Positions 26,673 through 36,076 of a stretch of 64,000 bases of DNA are shown here, one piece after another (within the stretch, counting starts at the first letter, position 1; each line of letters starts with the position of its first letter). The position numbers were made by a program, and so were the translations under genes. Location: contig NZ_JAHYXK010000006.1 in the NCBI RefSeq assembly GCF_019443125.1, positions 124,001 to 188,000 of the forward strand, read 5' to 3'. Under the pieces are notes generated by a model. The model made no database searches. It saw nothing but the letters and a program-made list of their open reading frames with translations, and was not told the origin of the DNA. The stretch is from Pontibacter aydingkolensis. GTDB taxonomy: Bacteria; Bacteroidota; Bacteroidia; Cytophagales; Hymenobacteraceae.

Positions 26673-27809
26673 ATGGTAACAGACTTTTTCCGGTTCGATT
26701 GGTATACGGCTGTGCTACTGGCAGGTGTGGTGCAGGGTTTCTTTCTGGCATTGCTGTTTCTGGCTAAGCGGCCGCACCGTCAGCCTTACCACTTCCTGCT
26801 ACTGGCTGCGCTTGTCTTCTGCTTCGCCTGCCTGTTGCTGGAGATATTTCTGTGCTATTCCGGGCTAATGTTCCGGGTTCTGCAACTGGTCGATTTCTCA
26901 GAACCTATCAACTTTGCCATTGGCCCCTTAACTTACCTACTCTTCAGGAGCCTGAGCGGGAAAGACTGGACCCGGAAACAATGGCTGCACCTGCTGCCGT
27001 TTGGCTTATACTTTTTGTATCACCTGCTTTTTACCCTGCAGCCGGAGGCAGTAAAGTATAACGGTTATATCAGTGCGTACTTTCCTAAGCTGGAACACCT
27101 GCCTGTCTCCTACCCGGTTCATCCTGATCCGTTACGATTGTCTGAATCTGTAAATGAGCTAACCATACTACACATCACACTGTACCTGGTGTTAGGCTAT
27201 ATACTTTTGCGTAGCTACCGCACAGCAAACAACCCAAACTTATACTTTTATTCCTGGGCAAAATTGCTGCTTTTCTTCTATGCTGCTACGCTGGTGTTGC
27301 TTATCACTATAAAACTTACCTATGAGCGCGACCTGGGTGATCATCTGCTTGCCATGTTCCTGGTTGTACAGCTATTTTACATAAGTTTTAAAATACTGAC
27401 AGATTCCTCCTTTTTCCAACCGGTGGTGCAGGCAAAGTATGAAAAGTCGGCGCTAAGCCAGGAAGCAAAGCAGGACCTGCTGCAAAAACTGAAAAGTGCT
27501 GAAGCCGAAAAATTCTATACCCAGCCTTCTGCGTCGTTACCTAACCTGGCTAAACAGTTGCATACTTCACCGCATTATCTATCGCAGGTGCTAAACGAGT
27601 GTTTGGGCAAAAGCTTTTTTGAGTACCTGGCAGAGCTACGTATACAGGAAGCAAAGATGATCTTAGCAGATCCGGCCTTGTATCACCTCAAGATTGAGGA
27701 AGTAGCGGAGGAAACAGGCTATTTATCAAAGTCAGCATTTAGTGCAGCCTTTAAAAAACAAACCGGGCAGACACCCGGCGAATACCGTAAAACCGCCATT
27801 ATAAGCTAG
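26673..27809 (+). CDS. AraC-family regulator with membrane-embedded N-terminus
   Basis: A 378-aa regulator with six or seven hydrophobic helices in residues 1-235 (such as AVLLAGVVQGFFLALLFL and LLLAALVFCFACLLLEIFL). A linker (AKYEKSALSQEAKQDLLQKL) leads to a C-terminal AraC HTH: LAKQLHTSPHYLSQVLNECL and EEVAEETGYLSKSAFSAAFK, followed by QTGQTPGEYRK. It probably senses a membrane or extracellular cue and binds DNA from the membrane. The ATG at 26673 is used; a TTG at 26652 is in frame. The acyltransferase gene follows by 97 bp and may be its target. Confidence 0.85.
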   Translation: MVTDFFRFDWYTAVLLAGVVQGFFLALLFLAKRPHRQPYHFLLLAALVFCFACLLLEIFLCYSGLMFRVLQLVDFSEPINFAIGPLTYLLFRSLSGKDWTRKQWLHLLPFGLYFLYHLLFTLQPEAVKYNGYISAYFPKLEHLPVSYPVHPDPLRLSESVNELTILHITLYLVLGYILLRSYRTANNPNLYFYSWAKLLLFFYAATLVLLITIKLTYERDLGDHLLAMFLVVQLFYISFKILTDSSFFQPVVQAKYEKSALSQEAKQDLLQKLKSAEAEKFYTQPSASLPNLAKQLHTSPHYLSQVLNECLGKSFFEYLAELRIQEAKMILADPALYHLKIEEVAEETGYLSKSAFSAAFKKQTGQTPGEYRKTAIIS

Positions 27810-27880
27810 AAATAAGTACTTCCCTATAAACTAGCACCTCGCACTTACCGGCAGATTCCTCATTTTTATAACTCCATGCT

Positions 27881-27888
27881 TAGGTTTG
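27881..27888 (+). promoter_or_regulatory. -7 element of the acyltransferase gene
   Basis: TAGGTTTG matches TAnnTTTG exactly, 19 bp before the ATG at 27907. Confidence 0.55.
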
Positions 27889-27906
27889 TATCAAAACCAA
27901 AACGCT

Positions 27907-29067
27907 ATGGAAAATCAAGGAAAGATAAGACGTTACGAGTTCGACTGGCTACGGGTGCTGGCCTTTTCATTGCTCATCTTTTACCATACCGGCATGTTCT
28001 TCGTGAGTTGGGAATGGCATGTTAAAAACAATCAGCTAAGTGAGATGATGGAGGTCCCGATGGCTTTTATGAGCCAGTGGCGCATGTCGCTTATTTTCCT
28101 GGTGTCTGGGGTGGGCGTATACTTTGCTCTGGGCTACCGTAGTGCAGGCAGCTTTGCCAAAGACAGGCTGAAGCGCATTTTTATACCGCTGCTCATGGGC
28201 ATGCTGTTGGTTGTACCGCCACAAGTATACTTTGAGCGCGTGGCACAAGGCTCAGCTAGTGATTACGTCAGCTTCTATCCTTCAATTTTTAACTTCGAAC
28301 CCTACCCGCAAGGTAATTTTAGCTGGCACCACCTCTGGTACCTGGCTTACATTTTTACTTACAGCCTCATACTCCTGCCCCTGCTACTTTACCTGCGCCA
28401 AAGCACTTTAGAACTGCGCTGGCTAAATGGTTGGCTGCTGCTTATACTTCCGGCTGCCTGGCTAAGTATGGGAGGCGTACTGGTTAACCCGCACTTTCCG
28501 GGTACTAATGCCTTGATAGACGATTGGGCTAATCACTACCTGTACGTCACAATATTTCTGATTGGCTTTATGCTAATGAAGGCACCTGCTTTGCAGGATC
28601 GTGTTAGAAGTATAAGATGGTTCAGTCTTGCAGTTGCCACAACGTTTTATTTTATACTTTATACTTTTTACTGGAACAATTGGGTAGATATCGAAGGAGC
28701 TGATCTAGCATTATACTTTGCAATCAAACAAAGTAACCGCTGGTTCTGGCTAATGACTATACTTGGCTTTGCGTTGCAGCATCTCAACATTAAGAGCAAC
28801 TACCTGGCAAAGGCAAACGAAATGGTATATCCGTTTTACATCCTCCACCAGACTATTATCGTAGCCATTGGTTTTTATTTAAAAAACCTGTCTCTAAGTA
28901 TAGGACTAAAGTTTGGCATCATCAGCTTAGGTACGTTTATACTTTGCTTTATACTTGTGCGCTATGTTATTATGCCTGTAAACTGGCTGCGCGTTCCGTT
29001 TGGGTTAAAGTCCGTGAAGCAAAAGGAATTTGCAGTTGAGGTGGCAAAGCCTGTTACTACAGCTTGA
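27907..29067 (+). CDS. Acyltransferase 3 family integral membrane protein
   Basis: A 386-aa protein with about ten hydrophobic helices. The N-terminus has the family signature: RRYEFDWLRVLAFSLLIFYH (with the conserved R/D and a His at the end of helix 1) and RLKRIFIPLLMG. Members O-acetylate or otherwise acylate sugars, polysaccharides and lipids at the membrane; the acceptor is unknown here. The ATG at 27907 is used; a TTG at 27886 lies inside the promoter. The gene is the densest in AAGTATA/TATACTT sites, with eleven in 1.16 kb, including an overlapping pair at 28653-28666. Confidence 0.87.
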   Translation: MENQGKIRRYEFDWLRVLAFSLLIFYHTGMFFVSWEWHVKNNQLSEMMEVPMAFMSQWRMSLIFLVSGVGVYFALGYRSAGSFAKDRLKRIFIPLLMGMLLVVPPQVYFERVAQGSASDYVSFYPSIFNFEPYPQGNFSWHHLWYLAYIFTYSLILLPLLLYLRQSTLELRWLNGWLLLILPAAWLSMGGVLVNPHFPGTNALIDDWANHYLYVTIFLIGFMLMKAPALQDRVRSIRWFSLAVATTFYFILYTFYWNNWVDIEGADLALYFAIKQSNRWFWLMTILGFALQHLNIKSNYLAKANEMVYPFYILHQTIIVAIGFYLKNLSLSIGLKFGIISLGTFILCFILVRYVIMPVNWLRVPFGLKSVKQKEFAVEVAKPVTTA

Positions 29068-29075
29068 ACCTGATC

Positions 29076-29157
29076 TATCATATTGAACAGCTTGAGAAAT
29101 CTGGAGTATTTCATAGGTTAGAAAAATTGCAGATTTCTCAAGCTGTTCAATATGATA
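29076..29157. repeat. Palindromic element of family 2, perfect 28-bp arms
   Basis: The left arm (29076-29103, containing GAACAGCTTGAGAAATCT) and the right arm (29130-29157) are exact complements over 28 bp with a 26-bp centre. It starts 9 bp after the acyltransferase stop and ends 15 bp before the convergent DUF5694 gene, so it can act as a terminator for both. The 37165-37251 element has the same architecture, with the same arm length and a shared GAGAxATCT word. Confidence 0.8.
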
Positions 29158-29171
29158 ATATTTGTTAGCAG

Positions 29172-30272
29172 TTAGGGCAGATCGTTATAGTTTACTACTT
29201 TCACATTCGGCATTTTAGCGAAAATATCTTCCATGCCTTTGCGGTGCGCTGCTCCTACAGCCATTACAACTTTTGCGGCACCTTTGTCCTGAGCCTGGCG
29301 AATAATGTTCTCGCATATGCCTTCGTTACGCTTTTGCCACCAGTAAAGCATTTCCTGCACCGCTTCTTTTGGATAGCCCGGCAAATCATAGAACTTAGTG
29401 CCTCCGTAAAAGTTTACTACATCGCTATACTCTGCATATAAATCTGTGCTCATAAAGCCATAGGTTTCAGTATCAATTTCTTTTGACTTCTGCTCTGCCC
29501 ATTTATAGTAGTTCTGGATAGCTTTTACAGCCTGGGCAGCAGCTGACGATGTATCTGACTTAGCCTCTGCATACATCACCTTAATCAGAGAATCCGATTT
29601 AGCCCAGGCTTTGTTCCAGTTGCCGTCATATTTCTGGCAGTCAGCAGCATAAATCTTAGCATGCCCCAATTCGTTTATCAACGGAAAGTATATCTTCTGG
29701 TATTCACTGTTTTTACGGATCAGGCCAACCTTACGCAACGAGTCTGCTCCTCCAAACATTTTATTGAACAAAGCCTGCTCACTTTTCCCAAACTTCTGCT
29801 GCATGTGTTGCTCCAATACATAAAACTGGTATTCTGCATTTGCTTTGTCGTAGTTCAGAAATAAGTTTCTGGCAAGCTCCATTCTGGTTTTGTGGTAGTA
29901 GGCGAACTTATTCAGCGATGCATAAGCCTTAGCTATTTCCTTTGACAAGTTAGCCGGAGTTTTAGTGTTTTTACTCAGAAGGAAATTCCGCTTTTTTACA
30001 TCTGCCTTTGCTCCATAATAGTTTTGGGATATCGCTTGTTTCAACTCTTCAGGAGATAGAAACTCGCTAAAAACCATATCCGGGTTATAGCTTTTGAGCT
30101 TGTCTACGATATACCTGTAGTTTTCTGCTGGCCCCGGGTTCTGGTGCGACGAAGCCACAATAACGATCTCTATCTGGTTCTGTGCGCTTAGGTTGCCACC
30201 CATGCAAAGTATAAATGCTACAAGTATAAAAAGCTTTGCTGCGATGGCCTGAAGGGTAGTTGTAGTTTTCAT
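29172..30272 (-). CDS. DUF5694 family secreted protein (TraB/ChaN-like fold)
   Basis: A 366-aa exported protein; the signal peptide ends near GGNLSAQ (residue 31). The start of the mature part (EIVIVASSHQNPGP) and the end (KVVMAVGAAHRKGMEDIFAK) each hold a His in a beta-strand turn, the paired GxxH arrangement of the TraB/TIKI/ChaN group, some of which are metal-dependent peptidases or heme binders. The middle is helical with aromatic residues. Activity here is unproven. It is transcribed alone, convergent with the acyltransferase and divergent from the LytS-type kinase. Confidence 0.72.
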   Translation of the reverse strand: MKTTTTLQAIAAKLFILVAFILCMGGNLSAQNQIEIVIVASSHQNPGPAENYRYIVDKLKSYNPDMVFSEFLSPEELKQAISQNYYGAKADVKKRNFLLSKNTKTPANLSKEIAKAYASLNKFAYYHKTRMELARNLFLNYDKANAEYQFYVLEQHMQQKFGKSEQALFNKMFGGADSLRKVGLIRKNSEYQKIYFPLINELGHAKIYAADCQKYDGNWNKAWAKSDSLIKVMYAEAKSDTSSAAAQAVKAIQNYYKWAEQKSKEIDTETYGFMSTDLYAEYSDVVNFYGGTKFYDLPGYPKEAVQEMLYWWQKRNEGICENIIRQAQDKGAAKVVMAVGAAHRKGMEDIFAKMPNVKVVNYNDLP

Positions 30273-30461
30273 AAATATAAGTTGTTTCGTTGATGATGAT
30301 CCAAAGGTGAAGCCTTTATACTGCCACTAAAATAAAATGATCCCAACCCCTCTTAAAATTATCCGAAGCCGGTTTTTTGCTAAAACAGAGGTTAGTATAA
30401 GCAGCTGAAGGGTTGGTATTATAAACCGGGAGCTTGGAATAAAATTTTATAGGATTAAAGC

Positions 30462-30469
30462 TATGTTTG
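30462..30469 (+). promoter_or_regulatory. -7 element of the LytS-type kinase gene
   Basis: TATGTTTG matches TAnnTTTG exactly, 13 bp before the ATG at 30483, implying a very short leader. Confidence 0.5.
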
Positions 30470-30482
30470 TTACTTTTAACAC

Positions 30483-31520
30483 ATGAAAAGAAGTAAACTT
30501 ATATTGTATCATGCTATCGCCTGGCTCCTGTTCTATGCCTATAACATTATTGGTATTTACCTGGAGGAGATTCCGAATAAAGGTGTTATGATGCTGATAC
30601 AGGTAGCCTTTGTAACAAGTATGATGGTTACTTTTTACTACTGTTTCATACTGGCTTATACTCCTTTCTTTAAAGAGACCAGGTGGCCACAGTTGTCACG
30701 AATCATCCAGATTGTAATAGTGTTGGCTATTGCCCCGTTTGTGTTTACTACATCTCGATACATGATTGAAGAAGTGCTGTACCCGCTGCTTTTCGGTTTT
30801 CGTAATTATACCGAAGGCACCACTTTTTTCTACTACATCGGCGATAACTGGTTCAGAGCTACCCCCATGATGGTGTTCAGTGCCGCAGTTTGGGGTATTC
30901 AGGAGTCGTTTGAGAAGGAGAAGGAAAACAAGATGCTGCGCGAAGAAAAGATACAGGCAGAACTGGCTTTCCTTAAGACCCAGATAAACCCACACTTTCT
31001 ATATAACACGCTAAACTATATCTACTCGCTGGCTTATCCGGTTTCAGATAAACTTGGCAATGCTGTCATTAAATTATCCGAACTGATGCGCTACATGCTG
31101 TACGAGAGTAAAGACGGCAAAGTAGAGTTGCAAAAGGAAGTAGATTACCTGCACAATTACCTCGACATTTACCGCCTGCGCTTCGAAGATAAGTTCTTTG
31201 TTAATTTCGATATTCATGGCCACCTAAATGGGCAACGCGTAGCAACTCTGGTCCTGATACCCTTTGTAGAAAATGCGTTGAAACACGGCGTGGCAGATGA
31301 TCCGGAGGCACCAATCCAGATAAACCTGCAGCTGCAGAACCAGGATCTACACTTTGAGGTAAGCAACCTCATCAACCAGCATCAGAAAGACCAGACCACC
31401 GGTATCGGACTTGCTAACATCCGCCGCCGCCTAGAGCTGATCTATCCCGGAAAGTATAACCTGGATATACAAGACAATGGCCAGCAATTTAAAACTGTGC
31501 TAAAACTGAAGGGAATATAA
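30483..31520 (+). CDS. LytS-type sensor histidine kinase
   Basis: A 345-aa membrane kinase. Four hydrophobic helices occupy residues 1-150 (LILYHAIAWLLFYAYNIIGI, MLIQVAFVTSMMVTFYYCF and two more). A short coiled coil leads to the His_kinase domain with QINPHFLYNTLNYIYSL near residue 170, whose His is the phosphate acceptor. The ATPase part shows LVLIPFVENALKHGV and GIGLANIRRRLELIYP. It should phosphorylate the LytTR regulator encoded 336 bp downstream. There is no extracellular sensor domain, so the signal is probably sensed within the membrane. Confidence 0.9.
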   Translation: MKRSKLILYHAIAWLLFYAYNIIGIYLEEIPNKGVMMLIQVAFVTSMMVTFYYCFILAYTPFFKETRWPQLSRIIQIVIVLAIAPFVFTTSRYMIEEVLYPLLFGFRNYTEGTTFFYYIGDNWFRATPMMVFSAAVWGIQESFEKEKENKMLREEKIQAELAFLKTQINPHFLYNTLNYIYSLAYPVSDKLGNAVIKLSELMRYMLYESKDGKVELQKEVDYLHNYLDIYRLRFEDKFFVNFDIHGHLNGQRVATLVLIPFVENALKHGVADDPEAPIQINLQLQNQDLHFEVSNLINQHQKDQTTGIGLANIRRRLELIYPGKYNLDIQDNGQQFKTVLKLKGI

Positions 31521-31524
31521 ACCC

Positions 31525-31657
31525 AAAGACCTCGCGGCGTCTTTATGACACGCGAGCGTATGTAAGAGCTAGAAAGTATAAATATGCGCTCATATCAAAT
31601 TTGGACTGTTCCTCCAATCAGACGCTCGCAGGACCTCCGGACACTGCGAGGACTTTA
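31525..31657. repeat. Family 3 intergenic element, copy 1
   Basis: It opens with AAAGACCTCGCGGCGT and closes with ACTGCGAGGACTTT, imperfect inverted ends. A related element at 50271-50443 begins AAAGACCTCGCAGCGTGCGC and ends with the complement. Both start within 10 bp of a stop codon. Both are followed by CTAACTCCCAAAC-type sequence (31829-31845 here). Confidence 0.6.
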
Positions 31658-31675
31658 GCAAGCTGCAAGTTATCT

Positions 31676-31812
31676 GAATCAGGATTTACAGAATTTTAGG
31701 ATGAACATGATTTACGCACTTCATAAATTACATTGATCATGATAGATGTTAAGTATAATCAAAGTATATTAATCCTAAAAATGATTTAATCCTACAAATC
31801 CTGATTCAGACT
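31676..31812. repeat. Inverted pair of AATCAGGATTTACAG-type sequences
   Basis: GAATCAGGATTTACAGAATT near 31676 and its near complement (AATCCTACAAATCCTGATTC) near 31791 face each other. Two AAGTATA copies lie between them. The same phrase occurs once after the VOC gene at 8557. Confidence 0.45.
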
Positions 31813-31856
31813 AACCTTTTAAACTCTATTATACTCTAACTCCCAAACTCAAACTT

Positions 31857-32603
31857 ATGATCCGTTGTATTGCTGTTGACGACGAAGCTTACGCTGCCAA
31901 TATAATTGCCGACTACATTAGCAAAATACCTTTCCTGGAGATGGTTGGCATCACCACCAGCCCCATAGAGGCTATTAACATGGTGCAGGATGGCAAAGTA
32001 GATCTGGCTTTTCTGGATATTCAGATGCCGGAGCTCACAGGTATTCAGTTTCTGAAGATCTGCGGCAACAAGTGCAAAGTTATACTTACCACAGCTTACC
32101 CGGATTATGCCTTAGAGGGATACGAACATGATGTGATCGATTACCTGCTCAAGCCCATCCCCTTCGATCGCTTTTTTAAAGCTGCACACAAAGCCCAAAG
32201 TATAATGCAGCTTCAGGAACCTACTGCTCTCGCAGCAACGCAACCATCCGTTCATATGCCTGCAGCAAGTGCTGTTCCTGATTATATGTTTGTGAAGGGC
32301 GAAAGCAAAAACAAATTCCTGAAGGTTGCCTACAGCGATATACTTTATGTGGAAGGTCTGAAAAACTATGTGTCTATTTACCTGCCGGGGCAGCGACTAA
32401 TCACATATCAATCACTTACTGAACTGGCGGAAGAACTGCCACAACCCCCTTTTTATCGTGTGCATCGCTCTTACATCATCTCTATTGACAAAGTAAACAT
32501 GGTAGACGGCAATACAGTTTATATAGGCGAAAAAGAGATTCCGGTTGGAGAAACCTACCGTGACGGTTTCCTGAGTATGGTTCGGGAGAAGCACAAAGTA
32601 TAA
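31857..32603 (+). CDS. LytTR-family response regulator
   Basis: A 248-aa regulator. The receiver domain (1-120) has VDDEAYA with the acidic pair, the phospho-acceptor region DLAFLDIQMPELTGI near residue 58, ILTTAYPDYALEGYE and DYLLKPI with the conserved Lys. The C-terminal LytTR domain (about 145-245) carries KNKFLKVAYSDILYVEGLKNYVS and HRSYIISIDKVNMV, a beta-type DNA-binding fold. It pairs with the upstream LytS-type kinase. The separation of 336 bp is filled with repeats, so the two may have separate promoters. Confidence 0.92.
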   Translation: MIRCIAVDDEAYAANIIADYISKIPFLEMVGITTSPIEAINMVQDGKVDLAFLDIQMPELTGIQFLKICGNKCKVILTTAYPDYALEGYEHDVIDYLLKPIPFDRFFKAAHKAQSIMQLQEPTALAATQPSVHMPAASAVPDYMFVKGESKNKFLKVAYSDILYVEGLKNYVSIYLPGQRLITYQSLTELAEELPQPPFYRVHRSYIISIDKVNMVDGNTVYIGEKEIPVGETYRDGFLSMVREKHKV

Positions 32604-32664
32604 GTTTAGGCAGCACTCAATGCCTTCTTTTTGACAGGAAGGCTGTAAAGTATAAGATAAACCT

Positions 32665-33426
32665 ATGGAAACTACCTATTTACCTTTTGTTCAAGCCGGC
32701 TACATAGCCCTTACTTTTATCTGCCTTGCCTTTGTGCTTACTGGTGTCCGCAAAACATTTTCGCGCATGAGCATGCCCGTGGCTGTGGCAAACAAACGCA
32801 TGCTGACCATTACACTCGTAATTACTGGGTGGCTGGTGCTGGTAAGTATACTTTCGCTTACAGGTTTTCTGTCTGACTTCTCTTCGATGCCGCCAAAGCT
32901 GATGCTACTGTTGCCTGTGCCACTTATTGCTATACTTTGGCTTACGTTTAGTGCACGAACACGAACTTTCCTGAGAGCTATCCCAGCCTCCTGGCTGATG
33001 TACCTGCAGGTGTTCCGGGTGCCTGTAGAGATATTCTTGTGGCTGCAGTTCCTGGATGGCCTCACCCCTGTACAAATGACTTTTGAAGGGCTGAACTGGG
33101 ATGTGCTGACTGGCATTACTGCCCCGGTCTTTGCTTACATCTGCTTTGGGCAGGGACGTAACCTGCGTGGGCTGGCCATCGCCTGGAACTTGTTTGGGCT
33201 GGCGCTGCTGATTAACATTGTAACTATTGCCTTACTATCAGCACCAGTACCGTTCCGCACATTTTTTAACGAGCCAGCTAATACGCTTGTAACCATGTTT
33301 CCGGTTTCGTTCCTGCCGTTAGTGCTGGTACCGCTGGCCTATGCCCTGCATTTCTTCTCGCTGCGTAAATTATTGATGGGAAGTACTGCGCCTGAATCGC
33401 CTAAACAGACATCGCTGGCAGTATAA
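32665..33426 (+). CDS. Seven-helix membrane protein, function unknown
   Basis: A 253-aa protein with about seven hydrophobic segments. Visible stretches are YIALTFICLAFVLTGVRKTF, ITLVITGWLVLVSILSLTGF and VRVPVEIFLWLQF. I do not recognise a named family; it has no enzyme motif that I can see. It follows the LytTR regulator by 61 bp in the same direction and may be part of that operon, which would make it a candidate accessory or target of the two-component system. One of the AAGTATACTT palindromes lies at 32844-32853. Confidence 0.7.
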   Translation: METTYLPFVQAGYIALTFICLAFVLTGVRKTFSRMSMPVAVANKRMLTITLVITGWLVLVSILSLTGFLSDFSSMPPKLMLLLPVPLIAILWLTFSARTRTFLRAIPASWLMYLQVFRVPVEIFLWLQFLDGLTPVQMTFEGLNWDVLTGITAPVFAYICFGQGRNLRGLAIAWNLFGLALLINIVTIALLSAPVPFRTFFNEPANTLVTMFPVSFLPLVLVPLAYALHFFSLRKLLMGSTAPESPKQTSLAV

Positions 33427-33438
33427 AAATAACACATT

Positions 33439-34551
33439 TTACTCCTTCTTATCATTTAACCCGATAAATCGCTTTAGTTTATCCAATGTTAATGCGTGCT
33501 TTTCTGTGCCTTCGGTGCCCAGTAAAAACGACCAGGCACTAAGTCCGGGATTATGGTCGCAGTAGATCTTGAACATACCAACATACGGCACCGCTACAAA
33601 CATACCGGGCAGTCCCCAGATCATGCCACCCACAATAATACTCAGAATAGTTACAAGGGGGTTAATGTTTACTTTGCTGCCGGTAATGTTTGGGGTAAGA
33701 ATGTTGTTTTCCAGGAACTGTACTGCCAGAAAAAAGCCAAGTACAGCCAGGCCTTTATTAGGGTCGCCCTGCACAATAAATGTGTATAAAAGGGGAATAG
33801 CTCCGCCGATCAATGTACCGAAATAAGGTATAAAATTCATGAAGGCGGATAGTATACCGAGCAGAATGGCATACTCTACCCCTATCAGTAGCAAACCGGT
33901 TGAGTTAATAAAACAAAGTATAAGAATAACAATCACCACCCCAGCCATGTAGCGCTTTGTAACCTGAGATACCTCTTCAATGATATTATGGGTTTCCTTG
34001 TGCGATTGAACTGGAGTTAAACGATAGATAAAACTTGCGAATTTGTTGCGGTAGTATAATGCCAGAAAAATATAAACAGGCATCAATCCAAACTTTACCA
34101 GGGTATTGGTAGTTGCAAGTAGCAGGTTTTTCAGGAAATTCCCGCTAAATTCCAGTCCATCCATTACCTGCTTTCTAAGCCAACGTTCATTCTCCGGGCT
34201 TTGGCCATTAAACTTTCTGTCTATGGTATGTTGCAGGCGGTCCAGGTTCTTTAGGGCGTTTTCCTGTAGCACTGGAAAATCGCTGAGGAAAACTGATAAC
34301 TGATTATACAACAGGATAATAACGCACACAAAAGCAGCCATTGCTGAAATAACTGTTATAAAATTAGCCAGTAGCCTGGGCAGCCCCCACTTTTCAAGTC
34401 TTTTTTCTAAAGGATACAACAGATAGGCAAAAAGCACTGCCATAAAAATAGGGTACAAAAGTTCCCGGGTTGTAACCAGCACATACACCAGCAGAATGCC
34501 GAACAAGAGTCCGATTGTCATTTGCTTAATCGTGTTATACTTCTCTCCCAT
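33439..34551 (-). CDS. AI-2E family transporter
   Basis: A 370-aa membrane protein of the AI-2E/PerM family, small-molecule or ion exporters named for an early link to autoinducer-2. Helices are visible from LLFGILLVYVLVTTRELLY onward. The family segments LILCFINSTGLLLIGVEYAILLG, LSAFMNFIPYFGTLIGG and VGGMIWGLPGMFVAVP are all present. The substrate cannot be told from the sequence. It is convergent with the preceding gene by 12 bp and divergent from dbpA. Confidence 0.88.
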   Translation of the reverse strand: MGEKYNTIKQMTIGLLFGILLVYVLVTTRELLYPIFMAVLFAYLLYPLEKRLEKWGLPRLLANFITVISAMAAFVCVIILLYNQLSVFLSDFPVLQENALKNLDRLQHTIDRKFNGQSPENERWLRKQVMDGLEFSGNFLKNLLLATTNTLVKFGLMPVYIFLALYYRNKFASFIYRLTPVQSHKETHNIIEEVSQVTKRYMAGVVIVILILCFINSTGLLLIGVEYAILLGILSAFMNFIPYFGTLIGGAIPLLYTFIVQGDPNKGLAVLGFFLAVQFLENNILTPNITGSKVNINPLVTILSIIVGGMIWGLPGMFVAVPYVGMFKIYCDHNPGLSAWSFLLGTEGTEKHALTLDKLKRFIGLNDKKE

Positions 34552-34654
34552 AGCTATGCATACTGCAATTCAGGTATTTATAGTTTTACGGATAGCACAA
34601 ATTGCCTATAAGCTTAGTTTTAAGATCCATAGTATACCATTGCCCCTTAAACCG

Positions 34655-34662
34655 TACCTTTG
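34655..34662 (+). promoter_or_regulatory. -7 element of dbpA
   Basis: TACCTTTG matches TAnnTTTG exactly, 19 bp before the ATG at 34682. This supports the downstream start over the ATG at 34496. Confidence 0.6.
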
Positions 34663-34681
34663 CTTAAATTATACTTACAAC

Positions 34682-36064
34682 ATGGCCACTTTTAACGACC
34701 TGAACCTGCACCCTGCACTGCTGCAAAGCCTGCAGGACTTAAACTATACTATTCCAACCCCTATTCAGGAAAGTGCTATTCCATTGCTGCTTCATGGGCA
34801 GGACGTAGCCGGACAGGCAGAAACCGGAAGCGGGAAAACAGGTGCTTTTGGATTGCCATTGCTGCAAAGTATAAATCCAGACCTGCAACAGGTGCAGGCC
34901 ATTGTGGTAGTGCCAACCCGCGAACTGGCCGTGCAGGTAAGGCAGGAGCTGAAGCAGTTTGGCAAAATGATAAAAAACCTGAAAGTGAGTGCTTTTTACG
35001 GCGGCCATTCTTTTTCGCAGGAGCGTGCTTCTCTGTCACATCCGCCGCAGTTGCTCGTTGGTACTCCCGGCCGCCTTACCGACCACCTTAACCGCAGAAC
35101 CCTAGATCTAAGCCATGTAACGCAGGTTGTACTTGATGAGGCGGATAAACTGCTTGAAATGGGCTTTGAGGAAGAACTTGACCAGATACTGTCAAACCTG
35201 CCACATAAACGCCAGACCATACTTTTCTCGGCCACTATGCCCGATGATGTAAAAGAGCTGATCGCCAACTCGCTTAAGAACCCGCAGTTTGTAAAAGCCT
35301 CTGCCAACGCCATTCCAGACCAGGTAAAGCTTGTCGGCATTAAAGTAGATCATGAAAAGCGAAAGGAAACCGTGGGCCAGCTACTGCAAAGTATAAACCC
35401 GGTAGGTACGGTAGTTTTTACAAACACCCGCATTGCTGCCGACGAACTTGCGGCACAGTTACAGGAGCAGGGGTTTGCAGCCAGAGCACTACACGGCGGC
35501 ATGGAGCAGAAAGACCGCGACAAAGCCATGACCCTTTTCCGCAACGGCACCACGCAGGTGTTAGTAGCCACAGACATAGCAGCCCGCGGACTTGACATTG
35601 ATAAGCTGCAGAACATTATACATTACGAATTGCCCATTGATGCCGCAGCTTACCTGCACCGCAGCGGACGCACCGGCCGGGCCGGCAAAAGCGGAACGGT
35701 TTATACTTTAGCCACGCCCCGCGACGAGAAACAGCTACGCGACTGGGAACAGGTTCGAATGGATGAATGGTTATCAGCAGATAAATTAACAGCGAAAGCA
35801 GCCGAAAACAAGACTCCTGCTGTTGCCGCATTTGCTACATTGTACATTAGTGGTGGCCGCAAAGACAAAATCAGCCCGCGCGATATTGTTGGCGCTCTTA
35901 TTGCAGAGGCAGGACTAAAAGCTGAACAGATCGGCAAAATTGAGGTACAGGACCGCATGAGTTTTGTAGCCGTGCCGGAAGCCCAAAGTAAAAGTATAGC
36001 AGCGAAGTTAAGCGAGGGCAGAATCAAAGGCCGAAAGTATAAAATACAGCTAGTAAAAGACTAA
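34682..36064 (+). CDS. dbpA: DbpA-type DEAD-box RNA helicase
   Basis: A 460-aa helicase. The core shows the Q motif (PTPIQESAIP), Walker A (AETGSGKT) near residue 47, PTRELAVQV, GTPGRL, the DEAD box (LDEADKLLEMGF) near 152, SAT and HRSGRTGRAG near 320. A C-terminal domain (GRKDKISPRDIVGALIAEAG, then QDRMSFVAVP) matches the DbpA RRM that binds hairpin 92 of 23S rRNA, so it likely acts in large-subunit assembly. I chose the ATG at 34682 because the promoter lies just upstream; a longer ORF from 34496 overlaps the divergent transporter. Confidence 0.92.
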   Translation: MATFNDLNLHPALLQSLQDLNYTIPTPIQESAIPLLLHGQDVAGQAETGSGKTGAFGLPLLQSINPDLQQVQAIVVVPTRELAVQVRQELKQFGKMIKNLKVSAFYGGHSFSQERASLSHPPQLLVGTPGRLTDHLNRRTLDLSHVTQVVLDEADKLLEMGFEEELDQILSNLPHKRQTILFSATMPDDVKELIANSLKNPQFVKASANAIPDQVKLVGIKVDHEKRKETVGQLLQSINPVGTVVFTNTRIAADELAAQLQEQGFAARALHGGMEQKDRDKAMTLFRNGTTQVLVATDIAARGLDIDKLQNIIHYELPIDAAAYLHRSGRTGRAGKSGTVYTLATPRDEKQLRDWEQVRMDEWLSADKLTAKAAENKTPAVAAFATLYISGGRKDKISPRDIVGALIAEAGLKAEQIGKIEVQDRMSFVAVPEAQSKSIAAKLSEGRIKGRKYKIQLVKD

Positions 36065-36076
36065 GCGGTTATACCT

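Noticed and set aside
34496-34681. N-terminal extension of the DbpA reading frame
   Set aside because: It overlaps the divergent transporter start and lies upstream of the exact -7 element at 34655-34662; the helicase begins properly at 34682.
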